Assembly (NCBI GenBank): GCA_963971225.1
Contig: OZ020270.1
Location: 20,905,689-20,969,688 of the forward strand
DNA length: 64,000 bases
Direction: 5' to 3'
Source of the DNA: Melieria omissa
Lineage: Eukaryota; Arthropoda; Insecta; Diptera; Ulidiidae
Made by a program: the position numbers and the translations under genes. Shown piece after piece: positions 48,373 to 64,000 of the stretch (positions are counted from its first letter, which is position 1; every line of letters begins with the position of its first letter). The notes beneath the pieces were generated by a model, which saw only the letters and a list, made by a program, of their open reading frames with translations, was not told the origin of the DNA and did no database searches.

Positions 48373-48922
48373 GGATTCAGAAGAATTTTTAAAGAGGAAA
48401 TTATGAACAGCAAAAAAGAGCATAAATAAGATTTTATGAATAAGATTTTATGAAAAAAAAGCAATAAATAAAAAAAGGAAAACCAATGCACAATATATAC
48501 AGGAAATTTAAATAGTGTGGTGATGGGAGTAAAAAATAAAAAAAAAAAAAAAAAAATTTTTTTGTAAAAAATATAAAAAATATGTGGCACACAAAGGCTT
48601 CATGTCTTAATGGCTTCAAAGATAAAAGGAAAAATAAAATAGTATAAAACTGGTAGATTTAAGATATGTATATATAGAATATGGGGAAGCGGTATAAAAA
48701 TAAAAAAAAAATAAAAAAAAAAAATAAATAAATAAAAAATCTTTCAACAAAAAATAAAACAAAACAAATAAAAAAGAATAGAGAATTACAAAAACTTTTA
48801 AGAAAAATGGCACAAAAAATATGTATATGTAAAACATACGGCACCCTTTAAATTGTATGAATAAATATAATTACAGGCACACATATACACAGGAAAATTT
48901 AAGACATAAAAAATAGGTAAAA
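48373..48922 (+). other. A-rich spacer, element H
   Basis: Poly-A run slightly shorter than in B; otherwise the same, with the env acceptor. Confidence 0.68.
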
Positions 48923-50418
48923 ATGCACCTTAGGTCGACATTCCACTTCATCATCACGGTAGTAATAATCTCCGGGACAATTGCACTTAACATCTTTAAG
49001 TACGACTCCCCTCTGGTGGTCATCCAACACAGCGACGGATGGATAGTGAATGGGCACTTCAAGCTGGTGCATGCTCTTGACATCGGCATCTTCGATGCAG
49101 CTTTAAGGAAGCTCGAAATAGCCAAGTCAACCATGAGGGACGATTTATCGAAATCTCTGGTCGATTACTACCTCAAGCAGACGAGGCTTCGCCTTAATGA
49201 ATTACTGAGTGACGGCAACAGGATGAAACGCTCCATAACCTGGATCGGAGCGGCATGGAAGTGGGTCGCAGGCTCACCAGACGCTACTGACTGGGATGAA
49301 ATCCTCCAAAAGCAAAATGAGATGATATCAAACAACAACAACCAATACCTGATCAACAAAAAAATCTTCAACGTAACGGAGGAGGCAATCAGGAAGGTCA
49401 ATGATGTCATGGCCCACATAAACACTATCGGCAAGGACATTAACTCAGAAAGATCCGACACGTTAATGTCGCACAAGGTCCTGGTGCTCAAAGAACAGAT
49501 ATCCGAAATCATCAGGGCTTCACAAATGGCCAAGGCAGGTATTGTCAACACCAACCTCTTAGATCAAGCAGAAATAGATCGAGTAATCTGTGAAGAAGAC
49601 GGACTACCTTACCGAAATCTAGTAGAGGCGCTTCAGTACGCGAAACCCTCTATCTACTCGAACGGAACTCTGCTCCTCTACGTGCTCGCCGTACCGAAAG
49701 TGAAGAAAACCCGTTATAGTCTAATGTTGGTCAGAGCCTCAACGGCGAAGGGGAAACGAGTAGATCTGCAGTACAAAAAAATGCTGATGAGCAACGACGA
49801 AACCTATGGTCTCACCGGCGATTGCTACTCATCGAACAACTCCACGATTTGTGAGGCGAGTTCCCTGGTAAAGTTGCCTGAAAACGAATGCATACCAAGA
49901 CTGCTGAAAGACGGCAATGCGAAGTGCCGTTTCGAACCAGACAACCAAGTGACCGTGGAGCTAGTTGACTACGATACGATATTCCTTTCCAACTTCGAAG
50001 GGATCATTCGAAGCGACAACCAGCTACGAAAACTAAACGGGACCTTCCTTGTGCAACTGAATAACGAGACAGTGTGGATTGGAAACCAAACGTTCTCCAG
50101 CAAAACGACTAGGACGCTGCAAGCAGTACCACCCGTTCTAACAAACGTTACAGAGATAGGTTTGAAACTGAATATGAAATATATCCACGAGTTAGGGCTG
50201 GCAAACATAAGCCGCCTCCGCAAGCTTGGCCGAACCCTCCATACCTCGACGACCATAGATGCCATCCTGATCCTTGCCCTAGCAGCCATTTGCTACATCA
50301 TATGGAGAAAGGTGACAATTCGCGTCAGAATCCCCGAAGTGCACAAGCCTACCACCCTAGAACATGGCTCCATTCAGCCTCACACGATCTGCGGGACGCA
50401 GATTTTTGAAGGGGGAAG

Positions 50419-52557
<2,139 letters not shown>

Positions 52558-53880
52558 GGCGCCCGAGCAGGGACCCGCGCAAAAATGCGGGTCGACGCGT
52601 GAAGGACTCAGGGCGAAGCAACCGCTTCGAAAAATAACAGTAAGTTTAAAATAGGAAAACGTAAAAGAAAGCAAGATAAAGAAATACGTCTTCATCCGGC
52701 GATTCCTACGGGACCCTCCAGGATATAACAAATAACAAAAGTGCTGCGACCCCGAAGCCCCTCAGCCTTTCATAAAAATTATTTGGGAACTGCCAGCGAT
52801 TCACCACCTTCGGGGGGACCCTCCTGTGCAGTAAAAAATAAAAAGTGTACGACGATTCGCCAACTCCAGGGAATACTCCCGTACACTCGGCATATCCCCA
52901 AATATAAATTTATCAAAACCGGCGATCCAAATGCGTGGATCTTTCGGTAACATAACACTGTGAAGAAAAAGTCCTGAGTTCCTAACGCCAACGAATTGTA
53001 AAGGATCGGCCTTATCCCACCTCACACCTTGCGCGTTCGCTTAAAAGTCGGAGTATATCCTCTGGACAAGTCGAGCGCCGAACGGTGATGAGCGGATAGG
53101 TGGAAGACACCGTGCCTTAGTAGGTCGGCTGCAATTATAAACGCGGTCGACTAAAAAGGATAACACGGACTTCCCAGGCTGGCCCGTAGTCGGTGTGAAG
53201 CCAGTCGCTCCTTAGTAGGTTGCCCGCAATCAGATTGCGGACGACTAAAACGGATAAAGTGACCCTTCCGCGACTAAAATTGTCAAAAGCCGTTCCCTTC
53301 AGAACACGGTGAAACGAAGTTTAAAGGCAGACGCCGTTGAGCGCGAGCCGCCGTTAACGTAAGATCACGGTACACATAAATAAAAACCGCTTCCTTACTT
53401 CCAGATAAACGGAGAATAAGCATCGAACGAAAGGTGCCAGAGGATTGTGGAAAATAAAACAAACAAAAAAACAAAATTGTGTTAATGATTTAAAAGTCCC
53501 AGAAAACAAAAAATTGATAGGAAAAGTGCCAGAAAATAAGGAAAAAAGTCGGTAATATATAAATAATAAGAAGTGTCAAACAATTTTTCCTTGGTGAAAA
53601 AGAGAAATCATAAGAATTCATAAGAATTCCTTGGTAGTTCAAAGAAAAATAAAAAAAAAGAGATAAATATAAATAAAAAGATAAATGGTAAACAAATTCT
53701 AAAATTGTAAAAATTTTTGGTTTTTTAAATTGTAAAAAACAAAAAAAAAAAAAAAAAAAAAGGAAGAAAATAAGAAGTGTGAAGGTGCCACCCGAAAGGT
53801 TCGAAAGGTGCTGAAAGGAAGGAGTACGAGAACATATAGAGGTGAGTCCTTGAACTGTTTGGTGTATTTGATTGGTGAAA
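52558..53880 (+). other. Structured leader, element I
   Basis: Hairpin cluster at 52694-52948 and duplicated module at 53118-53247. Confidence 0.72.
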
Positions 53881-55077
53881 ATGGATTCCTTAGCGCAATC
53901 AGTGACTGAATTAACTGGTTCAGTGAATGCCCTACTGGGCCAGTTGAGAGCGGCCGAAAGCCGTATCCGGCAACTCGAACAATCGTTCGCCCCAACCGCG
54001 GGAACGCCCGGGGAGGAACCGTTGCGTGGTCCTTCATCGGAGAGTGACTTGAGGGAAATCGAAAGACTGCCAGATTCAGTGAAGGAACTGCAGACTTTCG
54101 AGGGGAACCCGGCGCAATATGTGTCCTGGGTCCACTGTGTGGAAGGAATTTTAGAGGACTATAAAATAGTTAGGGGAAAACCTTTGTACAGGGCGATCCT
54201 TAAAAGCATTAGAGGAAAAATTAGGGGTAGTGCCGACACGGCACTCGTTTCTTATAATATTTTCGATGACGATTGGCCGGCTATTAAAAAATGTCTCTCG
54301 CTGCATTATGCTGACAAGAGAGACATTAGGACTTTAGAACACCAACTAGGTCGACTCACACAGGGGGGAACGAAACTGGATGTATTTTACGCGAACGTAA
54401 ATCACCAGTTCTCGCTAATAATAAATAAACTAAAAACAGAGGACTACTCTCCTGAGACATTGAATGCATTGGTAGAAACATATAGAAACAGGGCCCTAGA
54501 CGTTTTCATCAGAGGATTAGACGGGGATCTGTCAAAAATGATCATCGTGCAGAAGCCCAGTACTCTGCCCGAAGCCTACACAGCATGTCTCGACATACAA
54601 AATTTAAACTTTCGTGGTCACTCTATACATAACACGAATGTGCGTAATTCCATAACAGTGCCCATCAACCACTTAAACCGTAGGGACAATCCCCCTCCTC
54701 TAATACCTAGGAGGTTCAACAATTTCACGCCAGGTGGGGGAAGTGGAAGATTCAATCCAGGAGCGCGAAGCTATTCCAAGGACAATCGGTACGTCTACAC
54801 GAAAAATAACGCGGCAGGTCCTGCTGTGAAGATGGAAGTAGATCCCTCAACTCAAACGCGAATGACCAGCTACTCGCAAAAACCGCAACAGCAATTCCCC
54901 TCTAAAAGAAGTATTGGCTCAGACAATTTTCCTCAAAAACAACAACGAATTTTCAATATTGAAACGGCTGAAGAAAGTCGGGGAGAACTCGATGGGGGAA
55001 CCCGTGAAGGTCCAGAGATGAGCGGAAAGGACCAAATAAATTTTACGAGAGGAGCCTATCCAGCGTTCCTTATATAG
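53881..55077 (+). CDS. gag: Gag polyprotein, element I (398 aa)
   Basis: Same protein as B; heptamer at 55038-55044. Confidence 0.92.
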   Translation: MDSLAQSVTELTGSVNALLGQLRAAESRIRQLEQSFAPTAGTPGEEPLRGPSSESDLREIERLPDSVKELQTFEGNPAQYVSWVHCVEGILEDYKIVRGKPLYRAILKSIRGKIRGSADTALVSYNIFDDDWPAIKKCLSLHYADKRDIRTLEHQLGRLTQGGTKLDVFYANVNHQFSLIINKLKTEDYSPETLNALVETYRNRALDVFIRGLDGDLSKMIIVQKPSTLPEAYTACLDIQNLNFRGHSIHNTNVRNSITVPINHLNRRDNPPPLIPRRFNNFTPGGGSGRFNPGARSYSKDNRYVYTKNNAAGPAVKMEVDPSTQTRMTSYSQKPQQQFPSKRSIGSDNFPQKQQRIFNIETAEESRGELDGGTREGPEMSGKDQINFTRGAYPAFLI

Positions 55078-56449
55078 AATACGTTAACAGCGAAGGCTCA
55101 GTGCTGAAATTCCTTGTGGATACCGGAGCCAATAAAAATTTTATTAGACCATTTCTTTCAAAAACCACCACTAAACTTGAGAAACCTTTTTCCGTTCAAT
55201 CTGCTGGAGGCGGTATCCCGATCTCCGAGGAGGTGAAGGGAAGATTTTTCCACCAACCAGGGAACTGCATTGCTTAGAGAACCCACATCCAGGCTACACT
55301 CGTCACTATGTAACCATAACCGAAATAAATGAAGAAAACCTAGTTGACATACTAAAAAGATTACTTAATCCAGGAGTGATCAATGGCATAAAAATGCCCG
55401 AATCCCGGCTACAACTCTTACAGGACGTTTTTTCACGACATTTTTCGAAATACAAGATAAGAATCACACAAAGGTTGGTGGAAGATGTAGCGAATGAAGA
55501 AAGGAAGTGCCGAGTGATAGAAGAAGCACACCGCAGAGCACATAGAGGCCCTCGGGAAAATACACAACAAATTTTAGAAAAGTACTATTTCCCGCGTATG
55601 ACTAGTCTGGTTAAACAGTATACGTCCGGATGTCAGACTTGCAAATTACAAAAATACGACCGTCATCCGCCTAAACCTAAATACCAAGCCACCCCAACAC
55701 CATCATACCCTTGCGAAATCCTTCACATAGACATTTTTGAAATAGAAAGGGAAAAGTTTCTGAGCTGCGTGGACAAATTTTCCAAATTTGCTAAGCTTTT
55801 CCATATTAGAAATAGATCAAGTGTACACCTACGTGAGAAATTGGCCAAGGTCATACACTTTTTCACTGCCCCAAAAATTATAGTAACAGATAACGAGCGA
55901 GGCTTTCTAAGCCCAACCGTGTCAAACTTTATCACGTCGCTCGGTATTGAGCTATACAAAACACCAGTCCAAAAAAGCGAGGTTAACGGCCAAGTCGAGA
56001 GATTACACTCGACGTTGTTGGAAATTTACCGATGTCTGAGAACTGAGCATCAACAGTACAGGGTAAAAGAATTACTGTATATAGCAGTAGACCGCTATAA
56101 CAACTCTGTGCACTCCATTACTAAAAAAAAACCGAGTGACATATTTTTTAACAGAACATCTAGAATAAATTATCAGAATTTGACAAACTTCAGGGACACA
56201 GTCTATGACAATATTAAGGCCCAAATAGAAAATAACCAGGAAATTAGGAACCTAAGATCAAATAGGAACAGGCAGGAACCAAAGAAATTTGACATAGGTG
56301 GGAAAGTGTTCGTTGCTGACAAGCAAATCAAAGGAAAACACAAAAAACGCTATAAACAAGAGGTTGTAGCCCGCGACAACAAAGTAACAGTAATTACCAG
56401 ATCAGGCAAAAGGATCCATAAAAGCCACATCAAGAACACTAGACAATAA
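55038..56449 (+). pseudogene. pol: pol remnant, element I: protease start (to 55277) and integrase (from 55268)
   Basis: One silent change is visible at the second catalytic Asp (GAT in place of GAC, near 55890). The protein is unchanged. Confidence 0.87.
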
Positions 56450-56999
56450 GGATTCAGAAGAATTTTTAAAGAGGAAATTATGAACAGCAAAAAAGAGCAT
56501 AAATAAGATTTTATGAATAAGATTTTATGAAAAAAAAGCAATAAATAAAAAAAGGAAAACCAATGCACAATATATACAGGAAATTTAAATAGTGTGGTGA
56601 TGGGAGTAAAAAATAAAAAAAAAAAAAAAAAAAATTTTTTTGTAAAAAATATAAAAAATATGTGGCACACAAAGGCTTCATGTCTTAATGGCTTCAAAGA
56701 TAAAAGGAAAAATAAAATAGTATAAAACTGGTAGATTTAAGATGTGTATATATAGAATATGGGGAAGCGGTATAAAAATAAAAAAAAATAAAAAAAAAAA
56801 ATAAATAAATAAAAAATCTTTCAACAAAAAATAAAACAAAACAAATAAAAAAGAATAGAGAATTACAAAAACTTTTAAGAAAAATGGCACAAAAAATATG
56901 TATATGTAAAACATACGGCACCCTTTAAATTGTATGAATAAATATAATTACAGGCACACATATACACAGGAAAATTTAAGACATAAAAAATAGGTAAAA
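56450..56999 (+). other. A-rich spacer, element I
   Basis: A/T-rich with small private changes (for example GATGTGTATA near 56742). Acceptor TTACAG before env. Confidence 0.68.
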
Positions 57000-58495
57000 A
57001 TGCACCTTAGGTCGACATTCCACTTCATCATCACGGTAGTAATAATCTCCGGGACAATTGCACTTAACATCTTTAAGTACGACTCCCCTCTGGTGGTCAT
57101 CCAACACAGCGACGGATGGATAGTGAATGGGCACTTCAAGCTGGTGCATGCTCTTGACATCGGCATCTTCGATGCAGCTTTAAGGAAGCTCGAAATAGCC
57201 AAGTCAACCATGAGGGACGATTTATCGAAATCTCTGGTCGATTACTACCTCAAGCAGACGAGGCTTCGCCTTAATGAATTACTGAGTGACGGCAACAGGA
57301 TGAAACGCTCCATAACCTGGATCGGAGCGGCATGGAAGTGGGTCGCAGGCTCACCAGACGCTACTGACTGGGATGAAATCCTCCAAAAGCAAAATGAGAT
57401 GATATCAAACAACAACAACCAATACCTGATCAACAAAAAAATCTTCAACGTAGCAGAGGAGGCAATCAGGAAGGTCAATGATGTCATGGCCCACATAAAC
57501 ACTATCGGCAAGGACATTAACTCAGAAAGATCCGACACGTTAATGTCGCACAAGGTCCTGGTGCTCAAAGAACAGATATCCGAAATCATCAGGGCTTCAC
57601 AAATGGCCAAGGCAGGTATTGTCAACACCAACCTCTTAGATCAAGCAGAAATAGATCGAGTAATCTGTGAAGAAGACGGACTACCTTACCGAAATCTAGT
57701 AGAGGCGCTTCAGTACGCGAAACCCTCTATCTACTCGAACGGAACTCTGCTCCTCTACGTGCTCGCCGTACCGAAAGTGAACAAAACCCGTTATAGTCTA
57801 ATGTTGGTCAGAGCCTCAACGGCGAAGGGGAAACGAGTAGATCTGCAGTACAAAAAAATGCTGATGAGCAACGACGAAACCTATGGTCTCACCGGCGATT
57901 GCTACTCATCGAACAACTCCACGATTTGTGAGGCGAATTCCCTGGTAAAGTTGCCTGAAAACGAATGCATACCAAGACTGCTGAAAGGCGGCAATGCGAA
58001 GTGCCGTTTCGAACCAGACAACCAAGTGACCGTGGAGCTAGTTGACTACGATACGATATTCCTTTCCAACTTCGAAGGGATCATTCGAAGCGACAACCAG
58101 CTACGAAAACTAAACGGGACCTTCCTTGTGCAACTGAATAACGAGACAGTGTGGATTGGAAACCAAACGTTCTCCAGCAAAACGACTAGGACGCTGCAAG
58201 CAGTACCACCCGTTCTAACAAACGTTACAGAGATAGGTTTGAAACTGAATATGAAATATATCCACGAGTTAGGGCTGGCAAACATAAGCCGCCTCCGCAA
58301 GCTTGGCCGAACCCTCCATACCTCGACGACCATAGATGCCATCCTGATCCTTGCCCTAGCAGCCATTTGCTACATCATATGGAGAAAGGTGACAATTCGC
58401 GTCAGAATCCCCGAAGTGCACAAGCCTACCACCCTAGAACATGGCTCCATTCAGCCTCACACGATCTGCGGGACGCAGATTTTTGAAGGGGGAAG

Positions 58496-61155
<2,660 letters not shown>

Positions 61156-62478
61156 GGCGCCCGAGCAGGGACCCGCGCAAAAATGCGGGTCGACGCGTGA
61201 AGGACTCAGGGCGAAGCAACCGCTTCGAAAAATAACAGTAAGTTTAAAATAGGAAAACGTAAAAGAAAGCAAGATAAAGAAATACGTCTTCATCCGGCGA
61301 TTCCTACGGGACCCTCCAGGATATAACAAATAACAAAAGTGCTGCGACCCCGAAGCCCCTCAGCCTTTCATAAAAATTATTTGGGAACTGCCAGCGATTC
61401 ACCACCTTCGGGGGGACCCTCCTGTGCAGTAAAAAATAAAAAGTGTACGACGATTCGCCAACTCCAGGGAATACTCCCGTACACTCGGCATATCCCCAAA
61501 TATAAATTTATCAAAACCGGCGATCCAAATGCGTGGATCTTTCGGTAACATAACACTGTGAAGAAAAAGTCCTGAGTTCCTAACGCCAACGAATTGTAAA
61601 GGATCGGCCTTATCCCACCTCACACCTTGCGCGTTCGCTTAAAAGTCGGAGTATATCCTCTGGACAAGTCGAGCGCCGAACGGTGATGAGCGGATAGGTG
61701 GAAGACACCGTGCCTTAGTAGGTCGGCTGCAATTATAAACGCGGTCGACTAAAAAGGATAACACGGACTTCCCAGGCTGGCCCGTAGTCGGTGTGAAGCC
61801 AGTCGCTCCTTAGTAGGTTGCCCGCAATCAGATTGCGGACGACTAAAACGGATAAAGTGACCCTTCCGCGACTAAAATTGTCAAAAGCCGTTCCCTTCAG
61901 AACACGGTGAAACGAAGTTTAAAGGCAGACGCCGTTGAGCGCGAGCCGCCGTTAACGTAAGATCACGGTACACATAAATAAAAACCGCTTCCTTACTTCC
62001 AGATAAACGGAGAATAAGCATCGAACGAAAGGTGCCAGAGGATTGTGGAAAATAAAACAAACAAAAAAACAAAATTGTGTTAATGATTTAAAAGTCCCAG
62101 AAAACAAAAAATTGATAGGAAAAGTGCCAGAAAATAAGGAAAAAAGTCGGTAATATATAAATAATAAGAAGTGTCAAACAATTTTTCCTTGGTGAAAAAG
62201 AGAAATCATAAGAATTCATAAGAATTCCTTGGTAGTTCAAAGAAAAATAAAAAAAAAGAGATAAATATAAATAAAAAGATAAATGGTAAACAAATTCTAA
62301 AATTGTAAAAATTTTTGGTTTTTTAAATTGTAAAAAACAAAAAAAAAAAAAAAAAAAAAGGAAGAAAATAAGAAGTGTGAAGGTGCCACCCGAAAGGTTC
62401 GAAAGGTGCTGAAAGGAAGGAGTACGAGAACATATAGAGGTGAGTCCTTGAACTGTTTGGTGTATTTGATTGGTGAAA
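61156..62478 (+). other. Structured leader, element J
   Basis: Hairpin cluster at 61292-61546 and duplicated module at 61716-61845. Confidence 0.72.
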
Positions 62479-63675
62479 ATGGATTCCTTAGCGCAATCAG
62501 TGACTGAATTAACTGGTTCAGTGAATGCCCTACTGGGCCAGTTGAGAGCGGCCGAAAGCCGTATCCGGCAACTCGAACAATCGTTCGCCCCAACCGCGGG
62601 AACGCCCGGGGAGGAACCGTTGCGTGGTCCTTCATCGGAGAGTGACTTGAGGGAAATCGAAAGACTGCCAGATTCAGTGAAGGAACTGCAGACTTTCGAG
62701 GGGAACCCGGCGCAATATGTGTCCTGGGTCCACTGTGTGGAAGGAATTTTAGAGGACTATAAAATAGTTAGGGGAAAACCTTTGTACAGGGCGATCCTTA
62801 AAAGCATTAGAGGAAAAATTAGGGGTAGTGCCGACACGGCACTCGTTTCTTATAATATTTTCGATGACGATTGGCCGGCTATTAAAAAATGTCTCTCGCT
62901 GCATTATGCTGACAAGAGAGACATTAGGACTTTAGAACACCAACTAGGTCGACTCACACAGGGGGGAACGAAACTGGATGTATTTTACGCGAACGTAAAT
63001 CACCAGTTCTCGCTAATAATAAATAAACTAAAAACAGAGGACTACTCTCCTGAGACATTGAATGCATTGGTAGAAACATATAGAAACAGGGCCCTAGACG
63101 TTTTCATCAGAGGATTAGACGGGGATCTGTCAAAAATGATCATCGTGCAGAAGCCCAGTACTCTGCCCGAAGCCTACACAGCATGTCTCGACATACAAAA
63201 TTTAAACTTTCGTGGTCACTCTATACATAACACGAATGTGCGTAATTCCATAACAGTGCCCATCAACCACTTAAACCGTAGGGACAATCCCCCTCCTCTA
63301 ATACCTAGGAGGTTCAACAATTTCACGCCAGGTGGGGGAAGTGGAAGATTCAATCCAGGAGCGCGAAGCTATTCCAAGGACAATCGGTACGTCTACACGA
63401 AAAATAACGCGGCAGGTCCTGCTGTGAAGATGGAAGTAGATCCCTCAACTCAAACGCGAATGACCAGCTACTCGCAAAAACCGCAACAGCAATTCCCCTC
63501 TAAAAGAAGTATTGGCTCAGACAATTTTCCTCAAAAACAACAACGAATTTTCAATATTGAAACGGCTGAAGAAAGTCGGGGAGAACTCGATGGGGGAACC
63601 CGTGAAGGTCCAGAGATGAGCGGAAAGGACCAAATAAATTTTACGAGAGGAGCCTATCCAGCGTTCCTTATATAG
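62479..63675 (+). CDS. gag: Gag polyprotein, element J (398 aa)
   Basis: Same protein as B; heptamer at 63636-63642. Confidence 0.92.
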   Translation: MDSLAQSVTELTGSVNALLGQLRAAESRIRQLEQSFAPTAGTPGEEPLRGPSSESDLREIERLPDSVKELQTFEGNPAQYVSWVHCVEGILEDYKIVRGKPLYRAILKSIRGKIRGSADTALVSYNIFDDDWPAIKKCLSLHYADKRDIRTLEHQLGRLTQGGTKLDVFYANVNHQFSLIINKLKTEDYSPETLNALVETYRNRALDVFIRGLDGDLSKMIIVQKPSTLPEAYTACLDIQNLNFRGHSIHNTNVRNSITVPINHLNRRDNPPPLIPRRFNNFTPGGGSGRFNPGARSYSKDNRYVYTKNNAAGPAVKMEVDPSTQTRMTSYSQKPQQQFPSKRSIGSDNFPQKQQRIFNIETAEESRGELDGGTREGPEMSGKDQINFTRGAYPAFLI

Positions 63676-64000
63676 AATACGTTAACAGCGAAGGCTCAGT
63701 GCTGAAATTCCTTGTGGATACCGGAGCCAATAAAAATTTTATTAGACCATTTCTTTCAAAAACCACCACTAAACCTGCTGGAGGCGGTATCCCGATCTCC
63801 GAGGAGGTGAAGGGAAGATTTTTCCACCAACCAGGGAACTGCATTGCTTAGAGAACCCACATCCAGGCTACACTCGTCACTATGTAACCATAACCGAAAT
63901 AAATGAAGAAAACCTAGTTGACATACTAAAAAGATTACTTAATCCAGGAGTGATCAATGGCATAAAAATGCCCGAATCCCGGCTACAACTCTTACAGGAC
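63636..64000 (+). pseudogene. pol: pol remnant, element J (partial): protease start with 24-bp deletion, then start of integrase
   Basis: Between AAAC at 63771-63774 and CTGCTGG, 24 bp present in all other copies are missing, removing eight protease codons in frame. The protease frame stops at 63849-63851. The integrase reading begins about 63842 and runs off the window. Confidence 0.85.

Overview
The window looks like heterochromatin from a dipteran, most likely Drosophila-like, built entirely from LTR retrotransposons embedded in very long, pure (TAA)n microsatellite arrays. I see no host single-copy gene, tRNA or rRNA in 64 kb. The lineage call rests on errantivirus (gypsy-group) hallmarks: LTRs that begin AGTTAAC and end TTAACT, a tRNA-Lys-type primer site (PBS), a Gag lacking a zinc knuckle, a gag-pol -1 frameshift heptamer, a DD35E integrase, and a baculovirus-F-like Env with signal peptide, furin-type site and C-terminal membrane segment. 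The species cannot be named from this sequence.

Layout. Seven plus-strand copies of one ~6.75 kb element are present: A (1-5553, cut by the window start), B (6575-13328), C (14923-21706), E (29712-36466), H (44073-50825), I (52150-58903) and J (60748-64000, cut by the window end). Two minus-strand copies of a related 4.3 kb element are present: D (23298-27615) and F (37932-42225). A truncated LTR, G (42490-42684), lies between F and H. Every interval between elements is (TAA)n, from 264 bp to about 2.1 kb, roughly a fifth of the window in total.

The plus-strand element has an intact gag and env, but in all seven copies pol carries the same deletion: the protease start is joined out of frame to integrase, and reverse transcriptase and RNase H are missing. 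It must depend on another element for reverse transcription, or have multiplied by DNA duplication. Copies fall into two 3' types. Type 1 (A, B, H) and type 2 (C, E, I) differ in env and 3' LTR but share nearly identical 5' LTR, leader, gag and integrase, which suggests exchange within the array.

The minus-strand element keeps LTRs, leader, primer sites and a decayed env. Its gag-pol region is replaced by one 268-codon ORF: about 29 residues of Gag N-terminus, about 200 residues of unrecognised protein with one C2H2 zinc-finger-like motif, then an integrase-like C-terminal tail. The best reading is capture of foreign (probably host) coding sequence.

Both families carry repeated hairpins in the untranslated leader. 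The motif CGATTC...GGGACCCTC is conserved while its flanking stems change in compensating ways, which points to a selected RNA structure. Together with the PBS, polypurine tract and LTR hairpins, these non-coding parts are what the defective elements retain in common.
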